From Mycobacterium heidelbergense (GTDB lineage Bacteria; Actinomycetota; Actinomycetes; Mycobacteriales; Mycobacteriaceae): 64,000 nt of DNA. This document shows positions 50,135 to 59,218 of this stretch, in pieces; position 1 is the stretch's first letter, and the number at the start of each line of letters is the position of its first letter. The notes beneath the pieces are model-generated. The model made no database searches. It had not been told where the DNA came from and saw nothing but the letters and a program-made list of their open reading frames with translations. The translations under genes were made by a program, and so were the position numbers. The DNA lies in NCBI RefSeq assembly GCF_010730745.1, contig NZ_AP022615.1, positions 2,356,001 through 2,420,000 of the forward strand, given 5' to 3'.

Positions 50135-51331
50135 TTATGTGGGCTGCCGGCCGCCCAGCGTCCGGACCGCTTGGAATTCACTGTCCCGATAGGGCCGCCC
50201 GTCGGGTTGTAGCAGGTCGTGAAACCACACCTTCGGGGGCGCCGTATACGGGTGATCCCACGAGTCCCACGGGAAGTAGGTTTGGGTCTTTCCGGCGACC
50301 AGCCCCCAGTTGAATGCGCCGACGTTGTGCCGCTTCGCGACGGGCAGGATCCCCTCGACGGTGCTGCCCTGGGTCCGAGCCATGTACTCGGTGCAGATGA
50401 CCGGTCGTCCCAGCGGGGCCAGCTCGGCGATCCGGGACTCAAAGCCCGCGGGCTCGGCGTAGGAGTGGAAGGTAATCACGTCGGCGTTGCTCAGTTGGAT
50501 ATCACTGATCGGGCTGCGGCCGGCTTGTTCTCCCTGGTCGCCGCCGCGCCACACGCCACTCGTCAGCGGTTGACTGGGATCGACTGCGCGCGCCCACCGG
50601 AACACTTGGGGGAGCAGGTCCGCGACGCGCTCCAGCTTGTCCTTCCGCTCCACCTTGGCGTAGACGCGCGCGGGGTTGTCGGGCTCGTTCCACAGGTCCC
50701 ACCCCAAAACCCGGTTGTCGTTGCGGAATTGGGTCAAAACGCTGGTGACGTAGTCCTGCAGGATGCGGGCGTAGCGGGGATCGCCAAGGTGTTCGGCCCC
50801 GGGGCTCTGCACCCAGCCCGAGTTGTGGACGCCGGGCCTCGGCGCGCGCTGCGGCCCCGGTTTGGGGAGCGGGTCCCAGCAGGAGTCGAAGAAGACGAGC
50901 AGCGGCTTGATGCCGTGGTTGGCCGCGATCCCGACAAACTGCGCGAGGCGGCTCTGGAAGCCGCGCGGGTCCTGAGCCCAGAGCTGATCGTGCAGGAAGA
51001 CCCGCACGCTGTTGAGCCCGTACGAACGGGCCCAGCCCAGCTCGGTGTCGATGCGCCGGGGATCGTAGGTGCCCGGCTGGAACATCTCGAGCTGGTTGAT
51101 GGCGTTTGCGGGTATGTAGTTCGCGCCGACGAGAAATCCTTGCGCTTGATACCAGCGGTTGGCGCGGTCGGCCGACCACCGGGTTATCTCCCCGGAGGAG
51201 CGGGGTGGTCCCGCGGAGGCGCGAGGCGCGTGGGCCAGAGCCGAGCCCGCTGCCAGCAGCAGGGGTAGCTTCAGGGCCGTTCGACGGTGCACAAAATGAC
51301 GATAAATTTCCCGGGGCGTTGTCCCCGGCAT
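50135..51331 (-). CDS. Tat-exported cellulase-type (GH5-like) glycoside hydrolase
   Basis: A 398-residue protein. The N-terminus has a twin-arginine signal (HRRTALKLPLLLAAGSALA) ending near RASAGPP, so the mature enzyme is exported. The TIM-barrel body has the acid/base glutamate in WDLWNEPDN and a nucleophile candidate in VICTEYMAR, the pattern of clan GH-A beta-glycanases. The substrate may be a beta-linked polysaccharide. The start used is the GTG/ATG at 51331; the Arg pair lies about residues 16-17. It is tail-to-tail with the interrupted toxin gene. About 240 bp to the next gene (51332-51568) hold no gene I can support. Confidence 0.78.
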   Translation of the reverse strand: MPGTTPREIYRHFVHRRTALKLPLLLAAGSALAHAPRASAGPPRSSGEITRWSADRANRWYQAQGFLVGANYIPANAINQLEMFQPGTYDPRRIDTELGWARSYGLNSVRVFLHDQLWAQDPRGFQSRLAQFVGIAANHGIKPLLVFFDSCWDPLPKPGPQRAPRPGVHNSGWVQSPGAEHLGDPRYARILQDYVTSVLTQFRNDNRVLGWDLWNEPDNPARVYAKVERKDKLERVADLLPQVFRWARAVDPSQPLTSGVWRGGDQGEQAGRSPISDIQLSNADVITFHSYAEPAGFESRIAELAPLGRPVICTEYMARTQGSTVEGILPVAKRHNVGAFNWGLVAGKTQTYFPWDSWDHPYTAPPKVWFHDLLQPDGRPYRDSEFQAVRTLGGRQPT

Positions 51332-51568
51332 TTGCCTGGCGCGTCGCGCCGGCTTGGGGTGGGAATTGTTATCTCGTTGTCACCCGGCGGCATTCAGCGA
51401 GTTGGATCACGGTCAGACCGGGTTTGGTGCGCCCCTGGGGCGCGGGGGTGGATCAGTACGATAGGAGGCCGGTCCTCCCGGGTTGGCCAGCGGCACGGTT
51501 CCGCCTGGAGTCGGCACCCGATCAGCTTGGCGGTCAACGACGTTCGCGTTCCCCATGGGCCGCGCGAC

Positions 51569-52390
51569 TTAGAACGCGAAGCGGTTGAGCACGTCGTAAT
51601 TCCGCATCGGCGTGGCGGAGATCAGCCGCCACAGCCGCCGCACCGGCGCCGAGGGGATGCGTTCGTAGAGCGCCCCCGCGGGGGACCGCTCGAGGAAGCG
51701 CAGCCGCGGGTTCCATCGCTCGATGTCGCGGGCGTCACGGATGCCCCACTTGGTGATGCCCTTGGTGAGCACCTTGGACAGCCGCGGCCCCATCGGCGAC
51801 ACGGTGTCGAAGAGGAGCTCGCCGCCGCCGAACCGATCCGTGAGGCGCTGCAGCAGCGTGCGCACCTCGGGCTCGGTGAGATACATGACCAGTCCCTCCG
51901 CGACCATCAGCGCCGGACGATCGGTGGGTATCTCGTCCAGCCACGCGCCATCGGTCACCGACGAGCCGATCATCCGATAGCCGTCGCGGTCGTCGTAGAG
52001 CTTGCGCCGCAACGCGATCACGTTCGGTTGGTCGACGTCGAACCACTGCACGGTGTCCGGTGGATGCAGCCGGAACGCCCGGGTGTCCATGCCGCACCCG
52101 AGGTGCAGCACGACGGCGTTCGGGTAACGGCGCAGGAAGTCGGCGCTCCAGTCGTCGAGCTGTTTGGCGCGCATGGTGACCAGGTACTGATTGGACCCGG
52201 GCCGCATGGCGCGACGCATGCGGGCCCAGTCGTATTCGATGCGGTCCACCGCCTCGGTGGCCGCCGTGTCCCCGAGAATCGGTGTCGACGAACGGCTTTC
52301 GTATGCCCGTAGGTAGAGCGTGCACAGGTTCGTCCATTCCACCGAGCCCCACCGCACATCGGTGAAGTCGACCTTGTCTGTCGCGGTCAT
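51569..52390 (-). CDS. SAM-dependent methyltransferase (leucine carboxyl methyltransferase-like)
   Basis: A 273-residue protein of the LCM/O-methyltransferase family. Motif I is VVLHLGCGMDTRAFRL and the acidic loop is VQWFDVDQPNVIALRR. The ALMVAEGLVMYLTEPEV block is the usual post-II motif. The ATG at 52390 overlaps the stop of the regulator gene upstream (ATGA), so the two are coupled. The substrate is unknown. The operon is probably controlled by the long inverted repeat at 52873-52900. Confidence 0.82.
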   Translation of the reverse strand: MTATDKVDFTDVRWGSVEWTNLCTLYLRAYESRSSTPILGDTAATEAVDRIEYDWARMRRAMRPGSNQYLVTMRAKQLDDWSADFLRRYPNAVVLHLGCGMDTRAFRLHPPDTVQWFDVDQPNVIALRRKLYDDRDGYRMIGSSVTDGAWLDEIPTDRPALMVAEGLVMYLTEPEVRTLLQRLTDRFGGGELLFDTVSPMGPRLSKVLTKGITKWGIRDARDIERWNPRLRFLERSPAGALYERIPSAPVRRLWRLISATPMRNYDVLNRFAF

Positions 52391-52857
52391 GGCTGTCTCC
52401 TTTTCGCCCGGTATTCGGTCCACATCCGCATGAGCTGGTCGCGGTAGGCCTGGGTGCAGAACTCGCAGAAATCGCGGAAGTCCTCGACGCGCTCCCGCTG
52501 TTCGGCGCGGTCCTCACCCAGCACGGACAGTGCGAACTCGGCGGGCTCGATCCCCAGCCGCATCAGCGACAGCTGCGTTTCCAGAACGCTGGTGAACCCG
52601 CCCGACCTGACCCGGTAGAGGTGTTGGCGGTTCGGGCTCGGCAACCGCTCCACCATGCCGCCTTCCAGCAGCTGCCGGGCAACGGTGCTGATCGACGCCT
52701 TGCTCACCGACAACGCGTCGGCCAGCTGGGTCAACGACTGCTGCGGCGGATCGCAGATCAGTAGCCACCCATACGCGCGGCCCATCGTGCGGGTGGCGCC
52801 GAGGAGCTCGAAGAACAGGCCCAGGCGGTCGACGAACTCGGCCTCTTCCGGCGACAC
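52387..52857 (-). CDS. GbsR/MarR-type transcriptional regulator
   Basis: A 156-residue winged-helix protein. The DNA-binding region is SLTQLADALSVSKASISTVARQLLEGGMV and the wing SPNRQHLYRVRSGGF. The C-terminal helices (FCTQAYRDQLMRMWTEYRA) form the dimer. The GTG at 52857 follows a GAGGAGG site. It sits directly downstream of a perfect inverted repeat and is coupled to a methyltransferase gene, so autoregulation of a two-gene operon is likely. The ligand is unknown. Confidence 0.78.
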   Translation of the reverse strand: MSPEEAEFVDRLGLFFELLGATRTMGRAYGWLLICDPPQQSLTQLADALSVSKASISTVARQLLEGGMVERLPSPNRQHLYRVRSGGFTSVLETQLSLMRLGIEPAEFALSVLGEDRAEQRERVEDFRDFCEFCTQAYRDQLMRMWTEYRAKRRQP

Positions 52858-52872
52858 ACCAGCCTCCTCGCC

Positions 52873-52900
52873 AGTACGTTCAGTACAAACTGAACGTACT
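52873..52900. promoter_or_regulatory. 11-bp perfect inverted repeat, candidate GbsR operator
   Basis: AGTACGTTCAG (52873-52883) and CTGAACGTACT (52890-52900) are separated by 6 bp. The site lies 16 bp upstream of the GTG at 52857 and overlaps the expected promoter. Symmetry and spacing suit a dimeric winged-helix protein. Confidence 0.65.
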
Positions 52901-53067
52901 TTACATCAACCGCAACGGCTCACGGAATGGCGCCGGTGGGTTCCGCTCGGCCGCGCGTTGCGCCGCCGTGCGGACGCCGCGGAACTGATAGCCGGCAGCA
53001 AACTTGCCGCGACGCGATTTCGCGAAGTTCCTTCAAACTTCGTGCCGAGGGGCGCAATACTGAACGC

Positions 53068-53454
53068 GTGCCCGATCGCAACGTGCTGGGTGGCCCGCTG
53101 GAACCGTGCGGCACGGACCCCCTCACTGGTTACTATCGCGACGGTTGCTGCTCGAGCGGGCCCGAGGACCGCGGCCGGCACACCGTATGCGCCGTGATGA
53201 CCGCTGAGTTCCTGGAGCACCAGCGTTCCATCGGCAACGACTTGTTGACGCCGGTCCCCGAGTACCGGTTTCCCGGCCTGTTACCCGGCGACCGCTGGTG
53301 CGTCACCGCGCTGAACTGGCTTCGGGCCCACCACGACGGTTGCGCCGCACCCGTGGTGCTGGCGTCCACGCACGAGCGCACCCTCGAGGTGGTGCCCCTC
53401 GAGGCGCTTCTGGAACACAAAGTCGACGTTCCCGACGACCTGGCTAACTTGTAG
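53068..53454 (+). CDS. DUF2237 family protein
   Basis: A 128-residue protein from GTG 53068. The block NVLGGPLEPCGTDPLTGYYR and the segment GRHTVCAVMTAEFLEHQRS match DUF2237 proteins nearly word for word. It contains several conserved Cys and His (CCSSGPEDRGRH, DRWCVTALNW), which may bind metal. The function is unknown. The 3' end overlaps the IclR gene by 11 bp, tail-to-tail. The 160 bp upstream hold the GbsR operator on the other side. Confidence 0.78.
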   Translation: MPDRNVLGGPLEPCGTDPLTGYYRDGCCSSGPEDRGRHTVCAVMTAEFLEHQRSIGNDLLTPVPEYRFPGLLPGDRWCVTALNWLRAHHDGCAAPVVLASTHERTLEVVPLEALLEHKVDVPDDLANL

Positions 53455-54343
53455 AGCTCGCGAGCTGCGCCTCGATCCGTCGCGCGGCGGCTCGTACCTG
53501 CTCGCCCAGCCGCTCGACCCCGTCGGCGGCGAGGGTGGCGAACGGCGCGGCGCTGATCGACATCGAGACGACCCCGTCCTCATCGAGGATCGGAGCGGAA
53601 ACGGTGGCGACGCTGTGCGTGCCGTTTTCGGTCAGCTCCGCGCGCAGGACGTCGATCACCGTGAGGTCGGCGAGCGCGCGTGCGAGCCGGGCGGTGATGG
53701 CGTCGGGCTCCGCTTCTCCCCCGAGCGCCCGCAGCGCCGTGTAGACCCGAACGTATTCGCGGCTGAGCCGCTCGATGGCATATCCGCGTTCCCTGATCTC
53801 GTTGATTACCAAGTCGATTCGGCGGGATAGCGTGGCGGACGGCTTGCCGATGCCCTCCAGCCAGGCCCGCTGGGCGCCGGGGGCGCTCCACGCGATGTAA
53901 TCGCGGCCGAACGGCGCGACCAGCGGCATGCGCAGTCCGCGGTCGATTCGCATTCCGGACGCCGACTCGCCGGCGCTGTCGACGACGACGATCGTGTTGG
54001 CATCGCGGCGTGCCAAAAAGACCTGTGTCGCCGTGGATTCGGCGAGCTGCCGAAGTATTCCGTGAAAGATCCGGTCGCTGGCCGGATTGGCCAACGACGC
54101 GATGCCCGGTCCCCAGCAGTACGCGGCCGTCGCGGTGTCGCGCACCACCCAGTGATGGGCGACCAGCGTCGTCAGGATCGCGTGGCCGGTGGCCCGGCTG
54201 ATTCCCAATTCGCGGGTGATCTCCGCGAGGGAGAACGCGCGCGCGGGATGCGACCCGAGCAGCCGCATGATCGAGACCACGCGTTCCGTCGGTGGGGAAG
54301 TGGCTTGACGAGGGGTCTCGAGCCGGTCTAGCGTCTGTGTCAC
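53444..54343 (-). CDS. IclR-family transcriptional regulator
   Basis: A 299-residue protein from GTG 54343 (VTQTLDRLETPRQ). The DNA-binding winged helix is AFSLAEITRELGISRATGHAILTTL; the effector domain follows (IVVVDSAGESASGMRIDRGL to the end). The GTG at 54343 is preferred to an in-frame GTG at 54373 because the latter would put the perfect palindrome 54358-54371 inside the gene. It diverges from the sulfotransferase gene and the catabolic cluster 54398-58217, which it probably represses or activates depending on a metabolite. Confidence 0.8.
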   Translation of the reverse strand: MTQTLDRLETPRQATSPPTERVVSIMRLLGSHPARAFSLAEITRELGISRATGHAILTTLVAHHWVVRDTATAAYCWGPGIASLANPASDRIFHGILRQLAESTATQVFLARRDANTIVVVDSAGESASGMRIDRGLRMPLVAPFGRDYIAWSAPGAQRAWLEGIGKPSATLSRRIDLVINEIRERGYAIERLSREYVRVYTALRALGGEAEPDAITARLARALADLTVIDVLRAELTENGTHSVATVSAPILDEDGVVSMSISAAPFATLAADGVERLGEQVRAAARRIEAQLASSTS

Positions 54344-54357
54344 ATTTCGAACACTAC

Positions 54358-54371
54358 GTCGAATATTCGAC
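54358..54371. promoter_or_regulatory. Perfect 14-bp palindrome, candidate IclR operator
   Basis: GTCGAATATTCGAC lies between the divergent IclR (start 54343) and sulfotransferase (start 54398) genes. It is its own reverse complement. A related TTCGAA half-site occurs at 54347-54352. Confidence 0.65.
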
Positions 54372-54397
54372 ACAGTAAATGTCGAGGAGGCGGTCGC

Positions 54398-55678
54398 GTG
54401 GGTTCTGCGGGCCTCGGCCTTACCGACGTGGACGACATCGACTTCGACGATCTGACATCACCCAGGCTGACCGACGTCCAGCGGCAAATTCTGGAATTCA
54501 CCGAGGCCAAGCGCGTCGACTTCGACGTCGATCGGATGCTCGCCGAGGCGATCGAGCAGGCCGGTGTGGACGACCTCGACGACACCGACGGCTTCGGTGA
54601 CCGGCTGGGCGCGCACCTGGCGGCGATCGAGGCGGACACGGGACTGACCCAGCTCACCCGCTCCTCGCTGCGGCAACGGGTGGTTCGCGTGCTGCGCAAC
54701 CGGCTGTCGCTGACCGACCTCATCAAGCGATACCCCGAAATCGAGTCGACCCCGATCGAGGCGCCTTTCATCGTCGTCGGGATGCCGCGGTCGGGCACCA
54801 CCCATCTGGTGAATCTCATTGCCGCCGACCCGCGCCGGCGGGCGCTGCCGTACTGGGAGAGCCAGGAACCGATACCCGCGCGCGGAGAGGGGCCCGGCAT
54901 CCTCGGGGTCGATCCCCGCTACGCGCGAGCCAAGTCCGAGCACGACGCGCTCATGGCCAGCGCCCCCGTGGTGGCCGCCATGCACGACCGCTTCCCGGAG
55001 GCGATCGAGGAGGAAGTCGAGCTCCTTGACCTCGACCTGGCCGCCTACGTGCTGGAATGGCATGCGCGCGTGCCCGATTGGCGTGACTACTACTTGGGCC
55101 TGGACCAAACCCGGCACTACGCTTACATGAGAAAAGTGTTGCAGGCGTTGACATTCCTGCGCGGCCCGGGGACCTGGGTCCTGAAGAGTCCGCAGCACTG
55201 TGAGCAGCTCGGCCCGCTGATGGCGACCTTCCCCGACGCGACGGTGGCGTTCACGCACCGCGACCCGGTCGCGGTGATCCAGTCGGCGATCACGATGATG
55301 GCCTACTCCGATCGGCTGCGCCGGACGAGCATCGAACCCGGCTGGCTGCTGGACTACTGGAGCGACCGCGTGCGCCGGCTGCTCAGCGCCTGCGTGCGCG
55401 ACCGCGATCTGGTTCCGGCCGAACGAAGCATCGACATCGGCTTTCATCACCTCAACGGCAACGAAATGCCTTGGTTGGAAAAGCTTTACGAGGTCGGCGG
55501 GGTCGAAATGACACCGAAGGTGCGCAAACGCTTCCAGCAATACCTGGACGGCAATCCGCGCGGCAAGCACGGCCGCATCCGCTACGACCTGCAGCGGCAC
55601 TTCGGCATCTCGGCCGGCGAACTGCGCGGGCGGTTTGACTTCTACTTCGACAGGTTCGACGTCCGCCCCGAGACCTAG
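54398..55678 (+). CDS. PAPS-dependent sulfotransferase family protein
   Basis: A 426-residue protein with about 130 N-terminal helical residues, then the sulfotransferase fold. The 5'-phosphosulfate loop reads VVGMPRSGTTHLVNLI and the 3'-phosphate region includes LKSPQHCEQLGPLM and VAFTHRDPVAVIQSA. The family moves sulfate from PAPS to hydroxyl groups. The GTG start at 54398 follows GTCGAGGAGG. First gene of the catabolic cluster, divergent from IclR. In mycobacteria these enlarged sulfotransferases often sit in lipid or steroid clusters, and their true activity is unproven. Confidence 0.8.
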   Translation: MGSAGLGLTDVDDIDFDDLTSPRLTDVQRQILEFTEAKRVDFDVDRMLAEAIEQAGVDDLDDTDGFGDRLGAHLAAIEADTGLTQLTRSSLRQRVVRVLRNRLSLTDLIKRYPEIESTPIEAPFIVVGMPRSGTTHLVNLIAADPRRRALPYWESQEPIPARGEGPGILGVDPRYARAKSEHDALMASAPVVAAMHDRFPEAIEEEVELLDLDLAAYVLEWHARVPDWRDYYLGLDQTRHYAYMRKVLQALTFLRGPGTWVLKSPQHCEQLGPLMATFPDATVAFTHRDPVAVIQSAITMMAYSDRLRRTSIEPGWLLDYWSDRVRRLLSACVRDRDLVPAERSIDIGFHHLNGNEMPWLEKLYEVGGVEMTPKVRKRFQQYLDGNPRGKHGRIRYDLQRHFGISAGELRGRFDFYFDRFDVRPET

Positions 55679-55705
55679 CCCACCCGAACGGAAGAGACGT
55701 CAGCG

Positions 55706-56962
55706 ATGACCACCGATGCGCAACGATTCGAACCGGTCTATCGGAGCAGGCCGGGCGCCGACGCCATGCGCCCGGCGGCCGCCGAGAAGGCCGAGCCGAT
55801 CGCCCCGGGGCTCTGGTGCTCGCCGGGCCTGTCGAATGCCTACCTGCTGACCACCGACGAGGGCCGGGTGATCGTCAACACCGGCATGGGCTTCGAGGGC
55901 CCGGTGCATCGCGCCAACTTCGACGCCGTCGACACCTCACCGGTGCGCTACATCATCTTCACGCAGGGCCACGTGGACCACGTCGGCGGCCTGGACAGCG
56001 TGCGCGACCCCGATACCACGGTTGTCGCACAAGCGAACTGGACCACCTGGCGGGACGACAACGAACGCCTCATCCCGTACCGCGCCGCCCGCAGCGCGTT
56101 CGCCTTCAAAGACACCCTGGCGACGGGAATCCACGCCATTCAGCGGCGCCTGGGCATCACGCGGCTCCCCGGCCAGAGCGTTCCCGTCGTCGACGTCGAC
56201 TTCGAGGACACCCTGACCCTGGATGTCGGCGGCCGGCGGATGGAGCTGATCTCGGTGCCCGGCGGCGAGACTACCGATTCGCTGGTGGTGTGGCTGCCGG
56301 AGGAGCGAATCTGCCTGTGCGGAAACACCTTCGGCCCGTTGTTCGGGCACATTCCCAACCTTGTCACCATCCGCGGCGACCGGTACCGGGACGCCTTGAC
56401 GGCCATCGCGTCGGTGGAGCGGGTGCGCGATCTGCGGCCCGAGCTCCTGGTGACCGGCCATTTCGACCCGATCGCGGGCGCCGACCGCATCGATGCCGAG
56501 TTGACCCGGCTGCGCAACGCGATCCAGTACATCCACGACGAGACGGTGGCCGGCATGAACGCCGGCAAGGACGTCCGGACCCTGATGCGCGAGATCGCCT
56601 TGCCACCCGAATACGACGTGGGGCAGGGGTATGGAAAGGTCGCCTGGGACGTGCGGGCCATCTGGGAGAACTACTCGGGTTGGTTCCACCACCGGTCGAC
56701 CACCGAGCTCTATCCGGTCGGATTCGACGCCATCGCCGCCGACGTGGTCGAGCTGGCCGGCGCCGATGCGCTGGTGGACCGGGCGCGGGCGCACCTGGAC
56801 GCGGGTCGCCCGCTGCAGGCCATCCACCTTGCCGAGCTCGTTCCCCGCGACCATGCGGGGGCGCGCGACGTGCTGAAGGCGGCCCATGAAAGGCTGCTGG
56901 CAGGCAGCACCAACTTCTGGGAAAGCGCCTGGCTGCGGCGCCAACTAGCGAGGAACTCATGA
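55706..56962 (+). CDS. Metallo-beta-lactamase-fold hydrolase
   Basis: A 418-residue protein. The zinc motif is FTQGHVDHVGG, with a further ligand region in CGNTFGPLFGH and TGHFDPIAGADR. The C-terminal 130 residues are helical and resemble the dimerisation part of alkyl-sulfatases, but no SCP2-like domain follows. It is 27 bp after the sulfotransferase gene, and its stop overlaps the SDR start (ATGA). It may hydrolyse an ester, lactone or sulfate ester of the sulfotransferase pathway; this is inferred from context. Confidence 0.78.
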   Translation: MTTDAQRFEPVYRSRPGADAMRPAAAEKAEPIAPGLWCSPGLSNAYLLTTDEGRVIVNTGMGFEGPVHRANFDAVDTSPVRYIIFTQGHVDHVGGLDSVRDPDTTVVAQANWTTWRDDNERLIPYRAARSAFAFKDTLATGIHAIQRRLGITRLPGQSVPVVDVDFEDTLTLDVGGRRMELISVPGGETTDSLVVWLPEERICLCGNTFGPLFGHIPNLVTIRGDRYRDALTAIASVERVRDLRPELLVTGHFDPIAGADRIDAELTRLRNAIQYIHDETVAGMNAGKDVRTLMREIALPPEYDVGQGYGKVAWDVRAIWENYSGWFHHRSTTELYPVGFDAIAADVVELAGADALVDRARAHLDAGRPLQAIHLAELVPRDHAGARDVLKAAHERLLAGSTNFWESAWLRRQLARNS

Positions 56963-57708
56963 CGGCGCGAGCCAGCTTCGATTTCACCGGGACCGCGGCG
57001 CTGATCACCGGCGGCACCAGCGGGATCGGGCATGCCATCGCGACGCTGTTCCGGGATGCCGGCGCCGAGGTCACCATCACCGGAACCAAACCGGCCGCAA
57101 AAGATTACGACGCCGACCTGTCCGGCATGGACTATCGCCGGTTACAGATCACCGACCACACATCGGTGGACGCGTTGGCGGCAAGTTTCACCCGCCTCGA
57201 CGTGCTGGTGAACAACGCCGGCGCGAATTTCCCTGGAGGCCTTGATGAGTCGAAGCCCGAGGGATTCGACGCGTCGGTCGCGCTCAACCTCACGGGACCG
57301 TACCGGTTGACGGTCGGTCTCTATCGCGCATTGAAATCGTCGACCGCGCCCGGCGGTGCCAGCGTGGTGAATCTGGCGTCGATGTCCGCGCTGCGAGCCG
57401 TCCCGCTGGTCCCCGGGTACGGCGCGGCGAAGGCCGGGATCGTCTGTCTGACAAGAAACCTCGCCGTCAAGTGGGCGGGCAAAGGAATCCGGGTGAACGC
57501 GGTCGCGCCGGGGACGATCGACACCCCGATGACCGCGCCCATGCACGGCGCGGCCGAACTGGTGGAATCCGAGTTGGCTCACATTCCCTTGCGCCGCTTC
57601 GGATCCGCGAGCGAGATCGCGCCGACCGTCGCCTTCTTGTGCACCGAGCACAGCAGCTACACCAGTGGAGCGGTCTTCGTCGTCGACGGCGCGTCGGACT
57701 GCATCTGA
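56959..57708 (+). CDS. Short-chain dehydrogenase/reductase
   Basis: A 249-residue SDR. The cofactor motif is ALITGGTSGIGHAIATLF, then NNAGANFPGG, the catalytic Ser in LASMSAL and the YGAAKAGIV active site. It starts inside the stop codon of the previous gene. The likely reaction is oxidation of a hydroxyl intermediate. The substrate is not predictable. It is followed by a VOC protein 20 bp downstream. Confidence 0.87.
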   Translation: MTARASFDFTGTAALITGGTSGIGHAIATLFRDAGAEVTITGTKPAAKDYDADLSGMDYRRLQITDHTSVDALAASFTRLDVLVNNAGANFPGGLDESKPEGFDASVALNLTGPYRLTVGLYRALKSSTAPGGASVVNLASMSALRAVPLVPGYGAAKAGIVCLTRNLAVKWAGKGIRVNAVAPGTIDTPMTAPMHGAAELVESELAHIPLRRFGSASEIAPTVAFLCTEHSSYTSGAVFVVDGASDCI

Positions 57709-57728
57709 GATCGCAAAGGACATCGACC

Positions 57729-58217
57729 ATGGCATCGCTTGTTTCGGGGGCACTACGACCCGAGGACTTCTACCACACCGGGATCGTCGTGCCCGACCTC
57801 GACGCCGCGATGGCCCGCCTGAGCGCACTGGCCGGCTACCGGTGGATCACCCCGATGAGCTACACCCTGCCGTTTCGCACCGCGACCGGAACCCGCGAAC
57901 TCACCTCGACGTTCGTCTACTCCCTGCAGGCCCCGCATGTCGAACTGATCCAGGAGGTGCCCGAAAGCCCGTGGACGGCGGCGCCCGGCAACTCCATCCA
58001 TCACCTCGGCTACTTCACCGACAACCTCGCCGACACCGCCCGGGCGCTCGAGGACAACGGCTTCGCGTTCGAGGCCACCGCCGACGTGTCCAAATCGGAT
58101 CTCGCGCTGTTCGCCTACTACATCGACGCGTTCGGCACCCGCATCGAGATCGTCGACCGCGCGCTGTTTCCCGACTTCCCCGCGTTCCTCAAGTCGGCGG
58201 CGCCGACCGAAACCTGA
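57729..58217 (+). CDS. VOC-superfamily (glyoxalase/bleomycin-resistance/dioxygenase fold) protein
   Basis: A 162-residue protein. The first strand-helix unit begins FYHTGIVVPDLDAAMARLSA, with a metal-ligand His (YHTG) and a second in SIHHLGYFTDN; ALFAYYIDAFGTRIEIVD closes the second module with a Glu ligand. Members catalyse isomerisation, dioxygenation or epimerisation. It lies between SDR and LLM genes, 11 bp before the latter. The catalytic role in this pathway is unknown. Confidence 0.8.
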   Translation: MASLVSGALRPEDFYHTGIVVPDLDAAMARLSALAGYRWITPMSYTLPFRTATGTRELTSTFVYSLQAPHVELIQEVPESPWTAAPGNSIHHLGYFTDNLADTARALEDNGFAFEATADVSKSDLALFAYYIDAFGTRIEIVDRALFPDFPAFLKSAAPTET

Positions 58218-58228
58218 CGGAGCCGAAC

Positions 58229-59200
58229 ATGTTACTGACGGTGCTGCGCTTCAACTTCGCCTCCCCACATGGCGAGCCCCGCACGCAGGGCGAGTTGATC
58301 CGTGCCGCACTCGAGCTGGCGCAGTGGGGCGAGTCCCACGGCATCACCTCGATCAGCGTCGACGAGCATCACGCCACCGGGCACGGGTGGAGCTGCAACC
58401 CGATCATGACCGCGGCGATGTTCCTGGCCCGGACCTCGACGCTGATCGCCAGCGTGGACTGCGCGCTCGGGCCGCTGTGGAATCCGGTCCGGCTCGCCGA
58501 AGACATCGCGCTCGTGGACAACATGAGCCGCGGTCGGCTGCACACCACGGTGGGCCTGGGCTACCGCACGGTCGAATACGACTCGCTGGGAATCGATTTC
58601 GGCCGGCGCGGCGCGCTGATGGACGCTCTCGTCGAGCGGATGCTGTCGGTGTGGTCGGGCGTCGATTCGGGTGCGGGGGTCTGCACCGGCACGTGGACCC
58701 GGCCGCACCCGCCGCTGTACGTCGGCGGCGGCGCGCGCGCCACGGCGCGGCGCGCGGCGCGTTTCGGGCTTCCGCTGAGCCTGGCCGATCACCTGCCCGA
58801 CATCGCCGCCTACTATCGCGAGTTGTGTTCCGACGCCGGCATCAAGCCGCTCATCCTCATGCCCGGGCCGGTCAATCGCGGGATGATCTTCCTGCACGAG
58901 GACCCCGACCGGGCGTGGGCGGAGCTCGGTGAGCACATCCTTTGGGAGGCAGTCACTTACGGCGAATGGTCAACGGACCAACGTTCGCTGATGCACCTGC
59001 CCGGGGTCCAGACGCTGGACGAGGTCAAAGCCTCGGGCCGATACCGGTTCCTGACCCCGGACCAACTCATCGCCGAGGTCCGCGACGCCGACAACTACGG
59101 GCCGCTCGTCATGCACCCGCTGGTCGGCGGCATGCCCGTCGACGAAGCGTGGAAGTCGGTGCAGCTGCTCACCGACAAGGTCCTGCCCGCGCTGAGCTGA
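58229..59200 (+). CDS. LLM-class flavin-dependent oxidoreductase
   Basis: A 323-residue luciferase-like protein. MLLTVLRFNFASPHGEP is the first strand, then DEHHATGHGWSCNP, and RLAEDIALVDNMSRGRLHTTVGLGYR is the family hallmark. PPLYVGGGARATARRAAR contributes the flavin site. It probably uses FMN or F420 to oxidise a cluster substrate. It is 11 bp after the VOC gene. It ends tail-to-tail with the GntR gene 18 bp away. Confidence 0.8.
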   Translation: MLLTVLRFNFASPHGEPRTQGELIRAALELAQWGESHGITSISVDEHHATGHGWSCNPIMTAAMFLARTSTLIASVDCALGPLWNPVRLAEDIALVDNMSRGRLHTTVGLGYRTVEYDSLGIDFGRRGALMDALVERMLSVWSGVDSGAGVCTGTWTRPHPPLYVGGGARATARRAARFGLPLSLADHLPDIAAYYRELCSDAGIKPLILMPGPVNRGMIFLHEDPDRAWAELGEHILWEAVTYGEWSTDQRSLMHLPGVQTLDEVKASGRYRFLTPDQLIAEVRDADNYGPLVMHPLVGGMPVDEAWKSVQLLTDKVLPALS

Positions 59201-59218
59201 TTGGGCGCGGGTCGGGCC

